NCBI GenBank assembly: GCA_001600415.1
Contig: BCJX01000005.1
Span: forward strand, 618,109 to 682,108
Direction: 5' to 3'
Source: Pascua guehoae
Taxonomy: Eukaryota; Basidiomycota; Tremellomycetes; Trichosporonales; Trichosporonaceae
DNA length: 64,000 bases
Of this stretch, positions 1 to 10,200 are shown in pieces. Numbering within the stretch: the stretch's first letter is position 1; the number at the start of each line of letters is the position of its first letter. The notes under the pieces were generated by a model, which had not been told where the DNA came from, did not search any database, and saw nothing but the letters and a program-made list of their open reading frames with translations. Both the position numbers and the translations under genes were made by a program.

Positions 1-1303
1 CTCGCTAACCCACGCAGGATCAAGGGCCGCAAGTTTACACTCCCCCACCTCCTCCTCGGCGAGGACACGGCCGACACGCGCTTCAACGCGCTGCTCGACG
101 AAAAAGAGGCGGCCGTCGCCGTCTGCCGCCTCGCGCCCCAGGACTATCACCGCTTCCACGCGCCGTGCGACGGGGTCGTGGTTGATATCAAGGATATCCA
201 GGGGGATTTGTACAGTGCGTCTGGAGTGGGGGTAAGCTGACAGCAGCCGTTAATCCGCAGGCGATCAATGAGGGTGAGTGTAAGGGTGCTTTGGCAATGG
301 GCGGAGTGGGAGACAAGTGGGGAGGACGAGGAACGTGCAACAGAATGGAGTGGGGGGTCGCAGGAGGGGTAAGGGAGCGATGACGAGTGCATGGCAAGGG
401 AGGATACCAACGACACCTTGGGCACGTTGGGTGTCGAAAGACGTCGGGTCTGTTGACCATGTCCTGGGGACGTGTACGATAGGAAATGCCTGGTGCTGGC
501 CATGGGTAAGGGAGTCGGCAGATCCGCCCAGCTGGACACGTACTGCTCCCTCTCCCATTGCTCGGCATTCCCCTCAATACCCCCACCCGCCGTTGCCACT
601 CGTCACCACTTTCCAGCACCACCCCCCCTCCCCACCCCAACTCACACTAACCCCAGACCTCAACGTCTTCACCCTCAACAAACGCTCCTGCATGCTCCTG
701 CACGCCAACCTCGGCACCCACCCCGCCGTCCCGGTCGCCTTCGTCGCCGTGGGCGCCATGCTCGTCGGGTCCATCTACTGGTCCAAGAAACCGGGCGACA
801 AGGTGGCAAAGGGCGAAGAGCTCGGCTGGTTCCAGTACGGCGGGTCGACGTGCATTGTCGCGTTCCCAGCGAGTGCGGGCGTCGTCTTTGATGCCGATCT
901 GCTCGAGACGTCGGAGCGGCAGATGGAGACGCTCGTCCAGGTCGGCATGGATATTGCGACCGTGCAGGACGGGCAGGGCGGGGTGGGTGTGCCCGCGCAG
1001 TCTGGGCAGGCGGCGAGGGGTGTGCCGGCACAGTCTGGGCAGGAGCAGGGGGTGCACGCGGGACAGCCACTTGTGGGGCAGGCTGCGGGGCAGGCTGCGA
1101 CTACTGCACAGGCGGTGCCATCTGGACAGACACCAGCGGCAGCACACACAGCACAGACGGCGCCGACGGGACATGGTGCTCCCCCCGTCCCGACGTCACA
1201 GGCGGCACAGGCATCGCAGGCATCGCAGCCCGCGCAGGCAGCCCAGACACCCAAGACGGGTGCTGGTCTACAGCCCAACGCGCCCACGCCGCTCACGCAG
1301 TAG
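1..1303 (+). CDS. PSD2: Phosphatidylserine decarboxylase, C-terminal part (5' end outside window)
   Basis: Converts phosphatidylserine to phosphatidylethanolamine using a self-made pyruvoyl group. Three exons are visible: 18-214, a 27-nt exon 247-273, and 657-1303; an upstream intron ends at 17. Joined, they read through the family motif YTVNPQAINE and then DLNVFTLNKR. The self-cleavage motif is GGST in QYGGSTCIVAF (about 832-861), the type-II/Psd2 form rather than the LGST of mitochondrial Psd1. The catalytic domain ends near DIATVQDG. About 115 residues of Gln/Ala/Gly/Pro-rich low-complexity tail follow, and I cannot assign them. The Psd2 assignment rests on GGST; the N-terminal C2 region typical of fungal Psd2 is not in the window. 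The 383-nt second intron is long for this region. Confidence 0.9.
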
Positions 1304-1321
1304 TACTATTACCACAGACTC

Positions 1322-1412
1322 GGTGAAGACAGCACACAGCTCTAGGCTTTTGGGTGAAGACAGCACACAGCTCTAGGCTTTTGGGTGAAGACAGCACACA
1401 GCTCTAGGCTTT
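1322..1412. repeat. 31-bp tandem repeat just after the decarboxylase stop
   Basis: About three nearly perfect copies of a 31-bp unit begin with GGTGAAGACAGCACACAGCT at 1322, 1353 and 1384. They start 18 bp after the stop codon, so they probably lie in the 3' UTR. They lie in the 247-bp spacer before the convergent oxidoreductase gene, where I see nothing else. Confidence 0.9.
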
Positions 1413-1550
1413 TGGTGCTTTTGCTCCTAGACATGCTATTTTTCATACACACGATATCTGCAGATCCCCAGCACCCCACCGCACGAGTCCGCCACACCCA
1501 CGTCCCTCCCTCCTACCAAGTTGGACACTCGCCTCACTAGCCCCCACCCC

Positions 1551-4085
1551 CTACAGCTTTGCCTTACCCTCGGCGTCGCCGGTAAAGTCGACGACCGTCT
1601 TTCCGACATTGCGCCCGCCAAACATGTCACCAAAGGCCGTGGTGCACCCGTCGAGTCCCCCGGGCACGAGGTGGTAGTCGTACTTGATGAGACCCTTGCT
1701 GGCCAGGTCGGACAGGTACGCGCGCGCCTCGGGGTAGCGCGCCTCATAGTCGAATGCGATAAAGCCCTCGAGCGTCGCCTTCATTGAAATGGCCTGCGGG
1801 AGGAACTTGATGCCGTACGGCTTGGTCGTGTTGTACTGCGAAATGGCTCCGCAGAGGACAATGCGCGCGTACGGGTTGATGCGGGTCAGGACCGTGTCGA
1901 GCATCTCGCCGCCGACTGGGGGTTAGCCGGGGTGTAGTGGCATGACCGGACGTGTCGTTGGGGAAGAATACAGCTGGGATATTGACAAAGACGATTGGCC
2001 AAGAGGACAGAGAGACAGCCCCAGTTCGGTACCTGCCACTGCAGATGCACAGGCTTGGACATCGGTCACGGGTTGTCCTGGGCGCTCCTTTTCTCGCGTC
2101 CCCATTGCCGCTCACTCTGTCTCTCCATCTCGCCCCTTCGGTCTGTCGCTCTTCACTCCCACTCCCTCCCTCAATATCGATCTCTTTCCACTCCTTCCCC
2201 CTCGACTACCCCTACCCCCTCTTGCCCCCTCGCCCTCTCACCCTCTTCACCAAGCACCACACCGCACTCACCATTGTCAAAGTAGACATCAATGCCGCCA
2301 GCCGCACGCAACTGCTTTGCCCAGTCCTTCTTCTTATAGTTGATGACCACATGCGCGCCGAGCGACTTGAGCAGCTCGACCTTGTCGTCGCTGCCCGCAA
2401 TCGCAATCACCTTGCACTTTTTGTGCGCCGTCGCAATCTGCGTGGCGATCTAATGTCAGCCGTCCTGTACGTTACTGAGCTGCGTGGTCGTTCCCAGCTG
2501 GTGCTTGGCAGGAATCGTGCACACCCCATCCCTCTCCCAGATCTTACGCACCAGGCCAACGCTGCCGGCGGCACCAGAGATGCACACCGTCTCGCCATCC
2601 TTGAGGCGTCCGACGTCAAACATGCCCTGCTGTCAGCGACACCCCAGTAACCTCGTAGCGTCAACGAGGGAGCGCAGAACGCACAAAGTAGGCAGTCATG
2701 CCAGAGGTGCCGAGGAAGCCGAGGTGGTCAATGTCGCGTCCGCCAGCGGGCGTCCTGATGTCAGTAACAAGTAGCAAAGTAGCAAGCGAGGTGAGGCCGC
2801 GTACTACCCCGTCGCGGCGTCGCGGCGTCGCCAGCCCGCGTTTCTGTGGCCGGGAACGGGCAGTTTCCGCGCCCGCGTCGGCTCCCCCTAACCCCCCTCC
2901 CTCCAGCAACCATACGAATGGAATGGCAAGCAAGCATGACGGCGCACTACCGCATCGCCGCGACGTCATCGCGCGTTGGCGTTAAGCTCCTCCCACGGAC
3001 CCCCATCCTCCCCCCCGGGGACTCTCTCCCCATGCGAGGGTAATGACAAGCGAGCGTGGCTGCGTACGACCGCGTCGCAGCGTCGCCATCTCGCGTTTCT
3101 GTTTTCGTTCCTAAGCCGTTTCTCCAGGTCGGCGTCGGCTGCCTGTTCTGATCCCCCCGCCCCCCCCCCCCCCCCCCCCCCCCCCCCGCCCCGGCCCCTT
3201 CCGCGCAGTAACCATACGAAGGTAATGGCAAGTGAGCGTGCGGCGCACTACCGCGTCGCCGCATCGTCATCCCCGCTGGGGGCTCTCTCCAGTAACATAC
3301 GAAGATGATGACAAGCGAGCGCGGCGGCTACCGCGTCGCGTCGCCATCTTGTGCCCGTTCCTGGACATTCTCTCCGCGTCGGCTCCTCTAGTGCCGCCTC
3401 CCTCCCCCACCCGCAACACACACAAACACACGCACACACCCTCCATACCATACACAACCACACACCACCCCGCCCCACGGCACACCACCCCCCCGGCATA
3501 TCCAAACTCACTCGCGCGGCTCGAGGGCACTCGCGGGACCGACCCAGTACTCCTGCCACCCCAGGGTACCCGCCACGAGGTCTCCGGGCTTGTACGCCGT
3601 CGAGCGGCTCTCGACCACGCGGCCCAGGGCGCCCGCGCGCATGACCTCGCCCACTTGGACGGGGGGCAGGTACGAGGGCGTGTCGACGAGCCACATGCGC
3701 ATGGCGGGGTCCTGCGGGGGTAAAGGGGTGGGGGTGGGGTGCAAAGGGAGGGGGGAGAGGTTTGTTGACAATGCCGAGACGGAGGCGAGAACGAGGTGAG
3801 AACGAGGCGATCGGGGTGAGAACGAGGCGATCGGGGTGAGAACCAAGTGGGCACAAGGTCGCCAGTGAAGCAGAAGACGCAGCCCAGCAGGAAACACGGC
3901 GTCAGCACACTCCCCCACCCACCAGCTAGACTCACAATCGACACATATTCGACCTTTACGACCACCTCGCCGTCGCCGGGAGCAGCCAGGCGCGCCGCCT
4001 CGCGCTTGAAGGTGCGGTCCGAGATGGGCCCGCGGCCCGGGCGCTCGGCGAGGACGAGGCGGTGGTTTGTCGATGGGACGGGCAT
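1551..4085 (-). CDS. NADP-dependent MDR-superfamily oxidoreductase (prostaglandin reductase/alkenal reductase-like)
   Basis: A medium-chain dehydrogenase/reductase of the leukotriene-B4 dehydrogenase/alkenal reductase branch, which reduces double bonds of enones with NADPH; the exact substrate is unknown. Six exons (minus strand): 4085-3936, 3711-3512, 2754-2685, 2626-2552, 2449-2272, 1915-1551, giving 345 aa, the usual family length. Phases are consistent throughout. Family landmarks in order: an N-terminal segment ending VEYVSI, GDLVAGTLGWQEYW, LGTSGMTAYF, the nucleotide-binding loop SGAAGSVGL, IAIAGSDDKVELLKSLGA, DVYFDNVGGEML, and the C-terminal KTVVDF. There are no zinc-ligand cysteines, as expected for this zinc-free branch. 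The start is the ATG at 4085; an upstream in-frame alternative near 4157 would add 24 residues. Intron 2 is 757 bp and full of repeats. Intron 1 (3712-3935) contains two copies of a 20-bp GGTGAGAACGAGGCGATCGG unit. Confidence 0.9.
2766..3345. repeat. Degenerate dispersed repeat cluster inside oxidoreductase intron 2
   Basis: Five imperfect copies of a block with core ATGGCAAGYGAGCG...GCGCACTACCGCGTCGCC begin near 2766, 2915, 3040, 3222 and 3304. Three copies are followed by GCGTTTCTG or CCGTTCCT-like sequence. Spacing is irregular, roughly 80-180 bp. Between copies 3 and 4 lies a C homopolymer. Together they account for most of a 757-bp intron in a gene whose other introns are mostly below 360 bp. 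Confidence 0.75.
3160..3187. repeat. Poly(C) run, 28 bp
   Basis: Uninterrupted C run in intron 2 of the oxidoreductase gene; it reads as poly(G) in the sense transcript. Its length may be affected by sequencing. Confidence 0.95.
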
Positions 4086-4929
4086 TGGGGTTGGGCTTGA
4101 AGTTGGGAGTGCAGTTGGAGAGGTAGAGATCGAGCGAGGGACGGCTTCTTGCAACAAAAGCGGCGGGGGAAAGATGGACTGTATGTGCTAATGTACGACC
4201 TCCAGTTGGGCTCATTACTTCTGATGAACAGGGCCCATTTGTGGCCCATTTGTGATCGTTGGCGACATGTCGCAGCCGCCGGCTCGTGTGGACAAATACC
4301 CGATCATTCGGCCATGGCCGTGCGGGTGGGTAACCGTCTACAACCTCCGGGATTTGCGGAGGCTGTCACCGGGGCGCCTCTGACACCAGCGGGCAGTGGA
4401 CATGGTCCGGATACCTTGTTATCGCCGGCGGCCAGGACCTGTTATTTGGGGGGGTTAGTAAGCGTGTGTGTTGCGTCATGGCATGGTATGTATGTACCTC
4501 TGGCCTCTGGTACATGTTGCCAAGGACCATGGAGGTGATGGATCGCGCGCTAAGAGGTGTAGCCGGCGGCAATGGAAGATTCAGAACAAGGTTAATTGCC
4601 TCCGCACGCGACCATTGTGGCGGTGTGGCACTGGCAGACTTGTACTTGTGTACTTCTGTACAGTTCTCGCCACGCGTCCCGTAGTGATCTCGACCAACGC
4701 GCAACTGTCTACAAGCCTCACTGTCTTGCATTCGCCGACAGTCTGTCCGAGAACCTCCTGCCGTATTTCACTGGTACTCACACACGGGCCCCAGCGGAGT
4801 CTCTGCCTTGCTCTGCCTTCCCTCACCTCCCAGGAAAGCAACCAACACGTCGTCTTCCGCCGCAGCTCCCCGTCTCCCACGTCTATCCCCCAAAAAGGGA
4901 GGCCCAAAGGACCCAAAAGGAAAGACCAA
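4086..4929. other. Spacer upstream of oxidoreductase; no gene seen
   Basis: 844 bp between the oxidoreductase start and tRNA-Val. It should hold the oxidoreductase promoter. The open frames here show no recognisable domain or splice-supported continuity, and I see no repeat. Confidence 0.6.
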
Positions 4930-5014
4930 TGACGATTGACGGGCTCGAACCGTCGACCGCATGCGGGCCGAAGACCTGTAAAGCATGCGCTCTGACCAAC
5001 TGAGCTAAATCGCC
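4930..5014 (-). tRNA. tRNA-Val (anticodon UAC) with an 11-nt intron
   Basis: Read on the minus strand, the acceptor stem GGCGATT pairs with AATCGTC (one G-U pair). The D-stem is GCTC/GAGC, the anticodon stem CATGC/GCATG, and the T-arm GACGG-TTCGAGC-CCGTC. The loop reads TT-TAC-A, then an 11-nt intron GGTCTTCGGCC directly 3' of position 37, the standard eukaryotic site. The mature length without CCA is 74 nt, and both internal promoter boxes are intact. The 3' flank has only short T runs (TTT, then TTTT) as terminator. Confidence 0.93.
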
Positions 5015-5277
5015 CGGCTTGTAGGAGGGGGAGGCGAGCGGGCGAGTCGCGGGCGTCGAGCGCAGTAGGTGCCAGAATGGGATTGCCTCTGAGTGGCACA
5101 CGTATGAACACGTCTGAACACGTCTCAACGCACATGAGCCACTGGGTGAACTCTGTCGAAATGGGCCAGACTATTAACCCGACAAGACCCAATTGGGCGG
5201 CCAGAACCTCTCGAGCCTGAGAAGCAAAAGAGCAAAGGCAATGGTCGAACGTACCCGTCCGACCACTGCCAACTGTC

Positions 5278-5357
5278 TACATCGTAAGGGAGTCGAACCC
5301 CTGCCGCATCGAGCTTGCGAATGGCAACGATGCATGATACCGTTTCATCAACGATGT
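5278..5357 (-). tRNA. tRNA-Gly (anticodon GCC) with a 9-nt intron
   Basis: Minus-strand acceptor stem ACATCGT pairs perfectly with ACGATGT. The D-stem is ATGA/TCAT with a GG-containing loop, the anticodon stem CATCG/CGATG with loop TT-GCC-A, followed by intron TTCGCAAGC. The T-arm is AGGGG-TTCGACT-CCCTT and the B box GGTTCGACTCC is perfect. The mature length is 71 nt, typical of eukaryotic tRNA-Gly. The first pair is A-U and position 10 is A rather than G, both unusual, so the A box is off consensus. It could be a functional variant or a decaying copy. Confidence 0.8.
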
Positions 5358-6104
5358 CTACGATGAAGTGCGAGGGCCATGGGCGAGTCGCGTCGAGGCG
5401 GGTTCGAACGACGTCGACGACGATAGTGATCTCTGGAGGACGTTGATGATTGTCCGAGGTGGGGGACGAGTGTCCAGGGACGAGTGTACGAGCATCCGTC
5501 GATGTCAGGCATTGCGAGCAAGGTCGTGGTTGGGCATGTGGACCATGTGTCCAAACAGCGACATTGTCATTGTCTGGGCTGGGGGTAACCGTGGTGCTGG
5601 CTGTGCGTTTCCGGAGTCCATACTTGCGGTCTGAATTGAACTTACTTGCGTGACATAACCCTCCTGCATGGATTCTTTACACGCGTTGTTGCTCATATAT
5701 CACCGCATTCTCACAGGCTGATGGTTGATGTTCAACATCTTGGTGTCACTGAGCACTGTGGTTTCTTGCGAGGTCTCCACGGCATTCTAGTATTGTACAG
5801 TACGTCAACGTCACGACTCGGTTGTAGCCTGCACTGCAGCGAACGGCGTGTGTCCGTGTGCTCGTTGCGCCTTGCTCGGCTGCTGGACCTGTTTGGTCCA
5901 AGCCCAATCTGCCCACCTGCACTTGCTCGACTGATGCTCCGACACTCTGATGGGCATGCATCCCGCATTCCACGCCATGGTCAAATGGTTAGCCGCTGCA
6001 GCGCCGGTGACCTAAGCGATGCCCGCCTGTTCTCCTCGGTGTAGACCACCGTCACGCATTGTCGTCTAAATGTGGTCATCACAAACAACACAAAATACAC
6101 ACAC
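5358..6104. other. Spacer; no gene seen
   Basis: 747 bp between tRNA-Gly and the 11-mer repeat gene. A D-arm-like string near 5985 (ATGGTCAAATGGTTAGCCGC) lacks any T-arm or B box and was rejected as a tRNA. Nothing else supportable. Confidence 0.6.
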
Positions 6105-7646
6105 CTACGTGCCCCAAAACGCCCTCATCCCCTGCTGCCATACCCCCTGCACGACGCCGGCCGCGTGCGCAATCGCCTTGCTCGTCTCGGTCCCGGCGAC
6201 CGCGAGGGCTTTCGCAGTCTCCGTCCCGGCCACCACGAGCGCCTGGTGTGTCGCGGCGTGTGCGGTGCCGAGTGCCCTGGTCGTCTCGCCAGCAGCGGTC
6301 GCGAGTGCCCTGCTCGTCTCCGTGCCTGCGGTCGCGAGGGCGTGGTGCGTGGCCGTGTGGGCTGTGGCGATTCCGCGGCCCGAATGCTCGGCGGCGATCG
6401 AGAGGCCTCGGGTGGTATGTGTGGCGGCGAGGTTGAGGCCCTTGGTCGTCTCCGAGGTGGCGATGCCGAGTGCCTTGGTCGTCTCCGAGGTCGCGATACC
6501 GAGCGCCTTGGTTGTCTCCGAGGTGGCAATCCCGAGTGCCTTGCCGGTCTCAGCCCGCGCAACACCGAGCGCCTTGGTCGTCTCCGACCCCGCAACCCAG
6601 AGTCCCTGAAAGACTTCAGCCTGTGCCTGTGCGAGGCCCCGCTGCGCCTCGCCGTGCGCGTCGAGACACAGCCGCACCGCGCGGGATACAGCCGCGTCCG
6701 CGTGCCGCTGCGCGTCGACGACGGCCTCGCACGCGAGCCGGATCGCGTCGGTGATGCGCTGGCATGTCGGGCAGAGTGCGGACGTGGGGCCAGCCTGGCA
6801 CGGGCAGACGGTGCGCAGGGCAGTTTCGGCGCGGGCGGCCGCGGTCATAGCCGGGTGGATAAAGGGCGGGTGGGGGAGGGGGAGGGCGGGGTCGGGAGAG
6901 GCGGCAGTGTGCGCTGTGCTTTGACCAGGCGGGTCGGCGGTGTGCGCACTATGTTGACCGGGCTGTGCGTCTTGGGGCTCGCGGCTTTCGGTGGCCAGAC
7001 CTCGAGTGTTCTCCTCGTTGGGCGCTTTCTCAGTATCCCCACCGTCGTCGGGGACATGATCGCGCTCCGTCCCGGCATCGCGCCCAGCCTCGGACATGTC
7101 TCGTATCCTCTCGCTCCCGGTCCCAGCCTCCAATACCGTCCCTGCCCCCTCATCGCTTCCTGCACCTTCTGCCGGCTGCCCCGTGACGGCATCCACGAGC
7201 GCGACCAGATGGATATGGTTCTCCACCACATCATACATGCCCCGCGCGATACGCTCGGCACCATTCTCGTCGTCTGCCCCCGCATTTCGCACATCGCGGT
7301 ACGCCGCACAGACGCGGTCAAACGCCAGCTGCGCATCGTGCAGCGCCTCGATCGCTGGATCGGGGTCTCGCTGGCCGTTCCGCGCTGTGATTTCCGCCAG
7401 GATGTGGGCGGCACTCATGGCCGCGTCCGATGCGGCCCAGTACGCCACCCATGCGGCGCTGTATTCCAGCGCGGCCTCGACTTGTGTCGGGCCCGCGTAG
7501 GGTGGGGGGCTGTCGGGAGGATTTGGCGCGGTGGCATCGTGCTCGGCATCGTGCTCGGCATCGTGCTCGCCATCGTGCTCGTGACTGCAGCTCGACGTGT
7601 CCGAGTCGTCACTGTCGCTACTACTGTCAGCTGGGTCTGCACGCAT
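6105..7646 (-). CDS. Intronless protein with about fourteen 11-residue amphipathic-helix repeats
   Basis: 513 aa in one exon from the ATG at 7646. No enzyme family recognised. The N-terminus is acidic and Ser/Asp-rich, with three EHDA repeats and a PPPY motif (PPxY, WW-domain ligand) near residue 49. A central helical region follows, then a disordered stretch and a cysteine cluster CPCQ...CPTC near residue 287. The C-terminal third, about residues 343-500, is fourteen back-to-back 11-mers. Three are identical (KALGIATSETT); the others keep the pattern K/R/Q-A/G-L/I-x-x-A. It ends in a Trp/Phe-rich segment (GVWQQGMRAFWG). Such 11-mer periodicity forms membrane-binding 3-11 amphipathic helices in alpha-synuclein, perilipins and apolipoproteins, and also occurs in LEA proteins. 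By analogy it may coat lipid droplets or membranes; that is inference. Confidence 0.75.
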   Translation of the reverse strand: MRADPADSSSDSDDSDTSSCSHEHDGEHDAEHDAEHDATAPNPPDSPPPYAGPTQVEAALEYSAAWVAYWAASDAAMSAAHILAEITARNGQRDPDPAIEALHDAQLAFDRVCAAYRDVRNAGADDENGAERIARGMYDVVENHIHLVALVDAVTGQPAEGAGSDEGAGTVLEAGTGSERIRDMSEAGRDAGTERDHVPDDGGDTEKAPNEENTRGLATESREPQDAQPGQHSAHTADPPGQSTAHTAASPDPALPLPHPPFIHPAMTAAARAETALRTVCPCQAGPTSALCPTCQRITDAIRLACEAVVDAQRHADAAVSRAVRLCLDAHGEAQRGLAQAQAEVFQGLWVAGSETTKALGVARAETGKALGIATSETTKALGIATSETTKALGIATSETTKGLNLAATHTTRGLSIAAEHSGRGIATAHTATHHALATAGTETSRALATAAGETTRALGTAHAATHQALVVAGTETAKALAVAGTETSKAIAHAAGVVQGVWQQGMRAFWGT

Positions 7647-8336
7647 GGGCGAGGGTCAGAGCATGGACTGACTGTCTCCGTGTCTTGTCGTGCATGGTGG
7701 AATGGTTGGATTGAGCATTGCTTCAACCTGGCTGGTGGCAATTCAAAGGTCGTCAGCGCCGGAATCTGCAGGCACCGCCACCGCCAGGCACCAGGATTGT
7801 ATTTACGTCAGCGGTGCCCCGCAAACACAACTGGCAAGTCTGTCTGGTCAAGAAGAACAGGCAATGGTTGGGAGGCTGTGTGCGGCTGCGGGCTCTGACA
7901 AGGTGCACGACGGGATACCCATTGAGCGAGGATGCGATGAGATTGCTCGGAGAAGAGGGAGACCGCAAAGCGTCGCTCGGTAGTGGGGGCCCGGAAATAG
8001 CAGGCAAAGTAACGCAGTGGATCCCTAGCAGTTCTCGGCGAGCGGGACGTGACGATGGCCAGCGTCGCCAGCGCAGGCTGGGCCAGAGAACCAAGAGGCA
8101 GACAGGCCTTGTCATTCAGTGACTAAAGTCGACGATGTACCCACTTTGGTGGCCACTTCCCTCTCTCCACGTCTCAGAATCACCCCCAAATCAACCCCCT
8201 AGCAACCCCCAGCACATTCATCATGACTATAAACACTGGGCCACTATTCATTGTCCATGCCAACGTCCATGCCGCGCCTTCGTCTCCAGGGGGTCACATC
8301 CAGACGAGCTGTGAGCTGCAACCCACTAGAGTCCGC
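7647..8336. other. Spacer; no gene seen
   Basis: 690 bp between the 11-mer repeat gene and the 3' end of the lectin gene. Open frames of up to about 130 codons exist on both strands, but none has a recognisable domain or splice partner. Confidence 0.55.
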
Positions 8337-9269
8337 CTAGAGGGTCCAGATCTGGTTCGTGTTACCGGGCGTACAGTACCAGATCTGCACGGCGCCGCCG
8401 TCGAGCTTGCCGTCGCGGAGGTCCATGCACTCGTCTGCGGGTTAGTTGGACCTTTTCTGTGTACCGGGTGGGTACCCGGATATTTCAGATTACAACGTCG
8501 CTACGTGGACGTTCTGGAGCGTATACGCCTGCAAAGACTGGCACGCTCGCACCAGCCACGCTCACGGACCCCGCCTTGTCACACTCACTGCTGTTGCTTC
8601 CGAGGTTGCCGCCCATCTCGATCTGGCCCGAGCTCGTGAGCTTCCAGTTCTGGGCGCCGTCGTTGAAGCAGCCCGAGTTCTCCAGCTGGCGGCCGTTGTA
8701 CCACGGGCTCACGCGGTCTGGTGTCAGTTTCGTGCATTCAATTCGACCTCGGCGTGGTCGCTTTATGACTCCGGTCCTCGCTCTCCAACCAGCTCCCATG
8801 CTCCCTCTCCAACTTTTGTCCAACTAACCCCGCCCGCAGCTACCTGTCACCTCCTCACACCTACACTCTGCACAGGCCATCCCAACCCACACACCACGCC
8901 CACCCCTCACCATATCCAAAGGCCAACTCACACTCCTCGGCAGCAAGACACTGCGTGCCGCCCGGGTTACGCAGGTGGACAACCTGCTGCCCCGCGTCCT
9001 GTTCCCAGTTCCACAGCTGTTCCGGGGAGCCGTTGCACCGCTGCCTGTGATGTTAGCTGGGTGGGTCCTGCTGCCCTCCATTGGTCTTGGTACTCTGCAG
9101 CATGGCAAGGGGGGAAGACGCACGACGTGATGAGCGCGCCGTACTGGGTGATGCTTCCGGCAGTGACGCAGTAGTCGTTGTTGCCGTTGGGGTGGATCTC
9201 GAATGCCGACGGGCACGGGGCGGCGGCAGCGAACGAGGCGAGGGCGATGGTGAGAGCGGTGGCGAGCAT
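8337..9269 (-). CDS. Small secreted ricin-B-type (beta-trefoil) lectin-like protein
   Basis: Predicted 161 aa from four exons (minus strand): 9269-9124, 9044-8932, 8717-8589, 8434-8337, with phases agreeing. The N-terminus MLATALTIALASFAAAAPCP is a clear signal peptide. The rest fits one ricin-B lectin domain: paired cysteines plus repeated QxW-type elements, seen as EQLWNW, QNWKL, CMDLRDGKLDGGAVQIWYC and NQIWTL. This is a carbohydrate-binding fold only; there is no catalytic toxin chain, and it should not be called a toxin. The third intron is uncertain. An alternative uses a later donor near 8565 plus a small exon around 8520-8543, altering about 15 residues. A TTAAAA-like box lies about 115 bp upstream. 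Confidence 0.8.
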
Positions 9270-10200
9270 GGTGAGGCGAGCAGTGGTTGGGTGTTGAGGT
9301 TGGTGAGGTTGGTGAGATTGTCAGGACGGGAGGTGGAGAGGTTGAGGAGGGTGATGATGTGTCTCGTGGGGTGTGCGGGGTTTTAAGTAGGCAATGTTGG
9401 ACCAAAGGGAGGAGCGCGGCAGGGAATGAGGTATGCACCATGCACTGCGGCGAGTGACTGTGCACTGTTGGATTGTTGGATGGGATGGTCGGCGCTCGGT
9501 CGTCGGTACCGAGCGAGCAGCGTGGGGTGTCATCTGAAGCTACTGTAGACTAGACTAGACTGACTGGGCCGATCGCCCAGAGTGGAAACCCTGCGCTAGA
9601 AGCAACACAACCAACCACTCAGGTTCAGAGGTTGCAACAACAAAACCTTGGCTTGTCCTCCATTCCGTGAGGTCTAAATCAGCCCATGCTAGAGATACCA
9701 TACCTGAATGCAGACCTGGAGCTGTGCTGTGTTGTATACCTGGTCATCTACTCTACTTCGGGGCTGCGGTAGAGAGCTATAATGGGCGCCAAGCAACGTG
9801 GCGTTGGGTGACAAGAAGACAGTCATGAGACGGAATGATGCCCTCGCTCGGAATAACCACGCTCTGTACGGCCCGGCTCGGTTCGGTCCTCGGGTGCGAC
9901 ACCAAAGAGAAGCTTTCAACCATTCTCAGATCCCATGTCTCGGCATCACCGTGAAATGTGGCATCCTCTGGTACGCAGCAACGAGTGACCATGTTCGGTC
10001 TGGTGGTACAGCATTCTGGGTGCATATTCAAAGTGGCACAAGCGGTGCAGAATGAGCAGAATTGTAGATCTCCAATGTGTCGACCGCCTGGAACACCGAC
10101 TCACTCCAAGTATACCAAACATAATATTTAGCATCCCAGGTCTTTTTATACCAAGTTCCGCCCATGACACTGTCAGAGGCACACTCTCCCGTTTCCCCGC
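9270..10200. other. Spacer between lectin and ribonuclease genes; no gene seen
   Basis: 931 bp holding the lectin promoter side and the ribonuclease 3' side. It contains a short GACTA repeat near 9546-9562. No supportable coding region. Confidence 0.6.

Noticed and set aside
5975..6045. tRNA-like D-arm string on the plus strand
   Set aside because: No T-arm, no B box and no acceptor pairing.
6072..7898. 608-codon frame antisense to the 11-mer repeat gene
   Set aside because: The minus-strand frame has regular protein-level 11-mer repeats, an acidic N-terminus and an ATG start; the plus frame has Arg-rich shadow composition.
8337..9269. Calling the ricin-B-type protein a toxin
   Set aside because: Only a small carbohydrate-binding beta-trefoil is present; there is no enzymatic chain.
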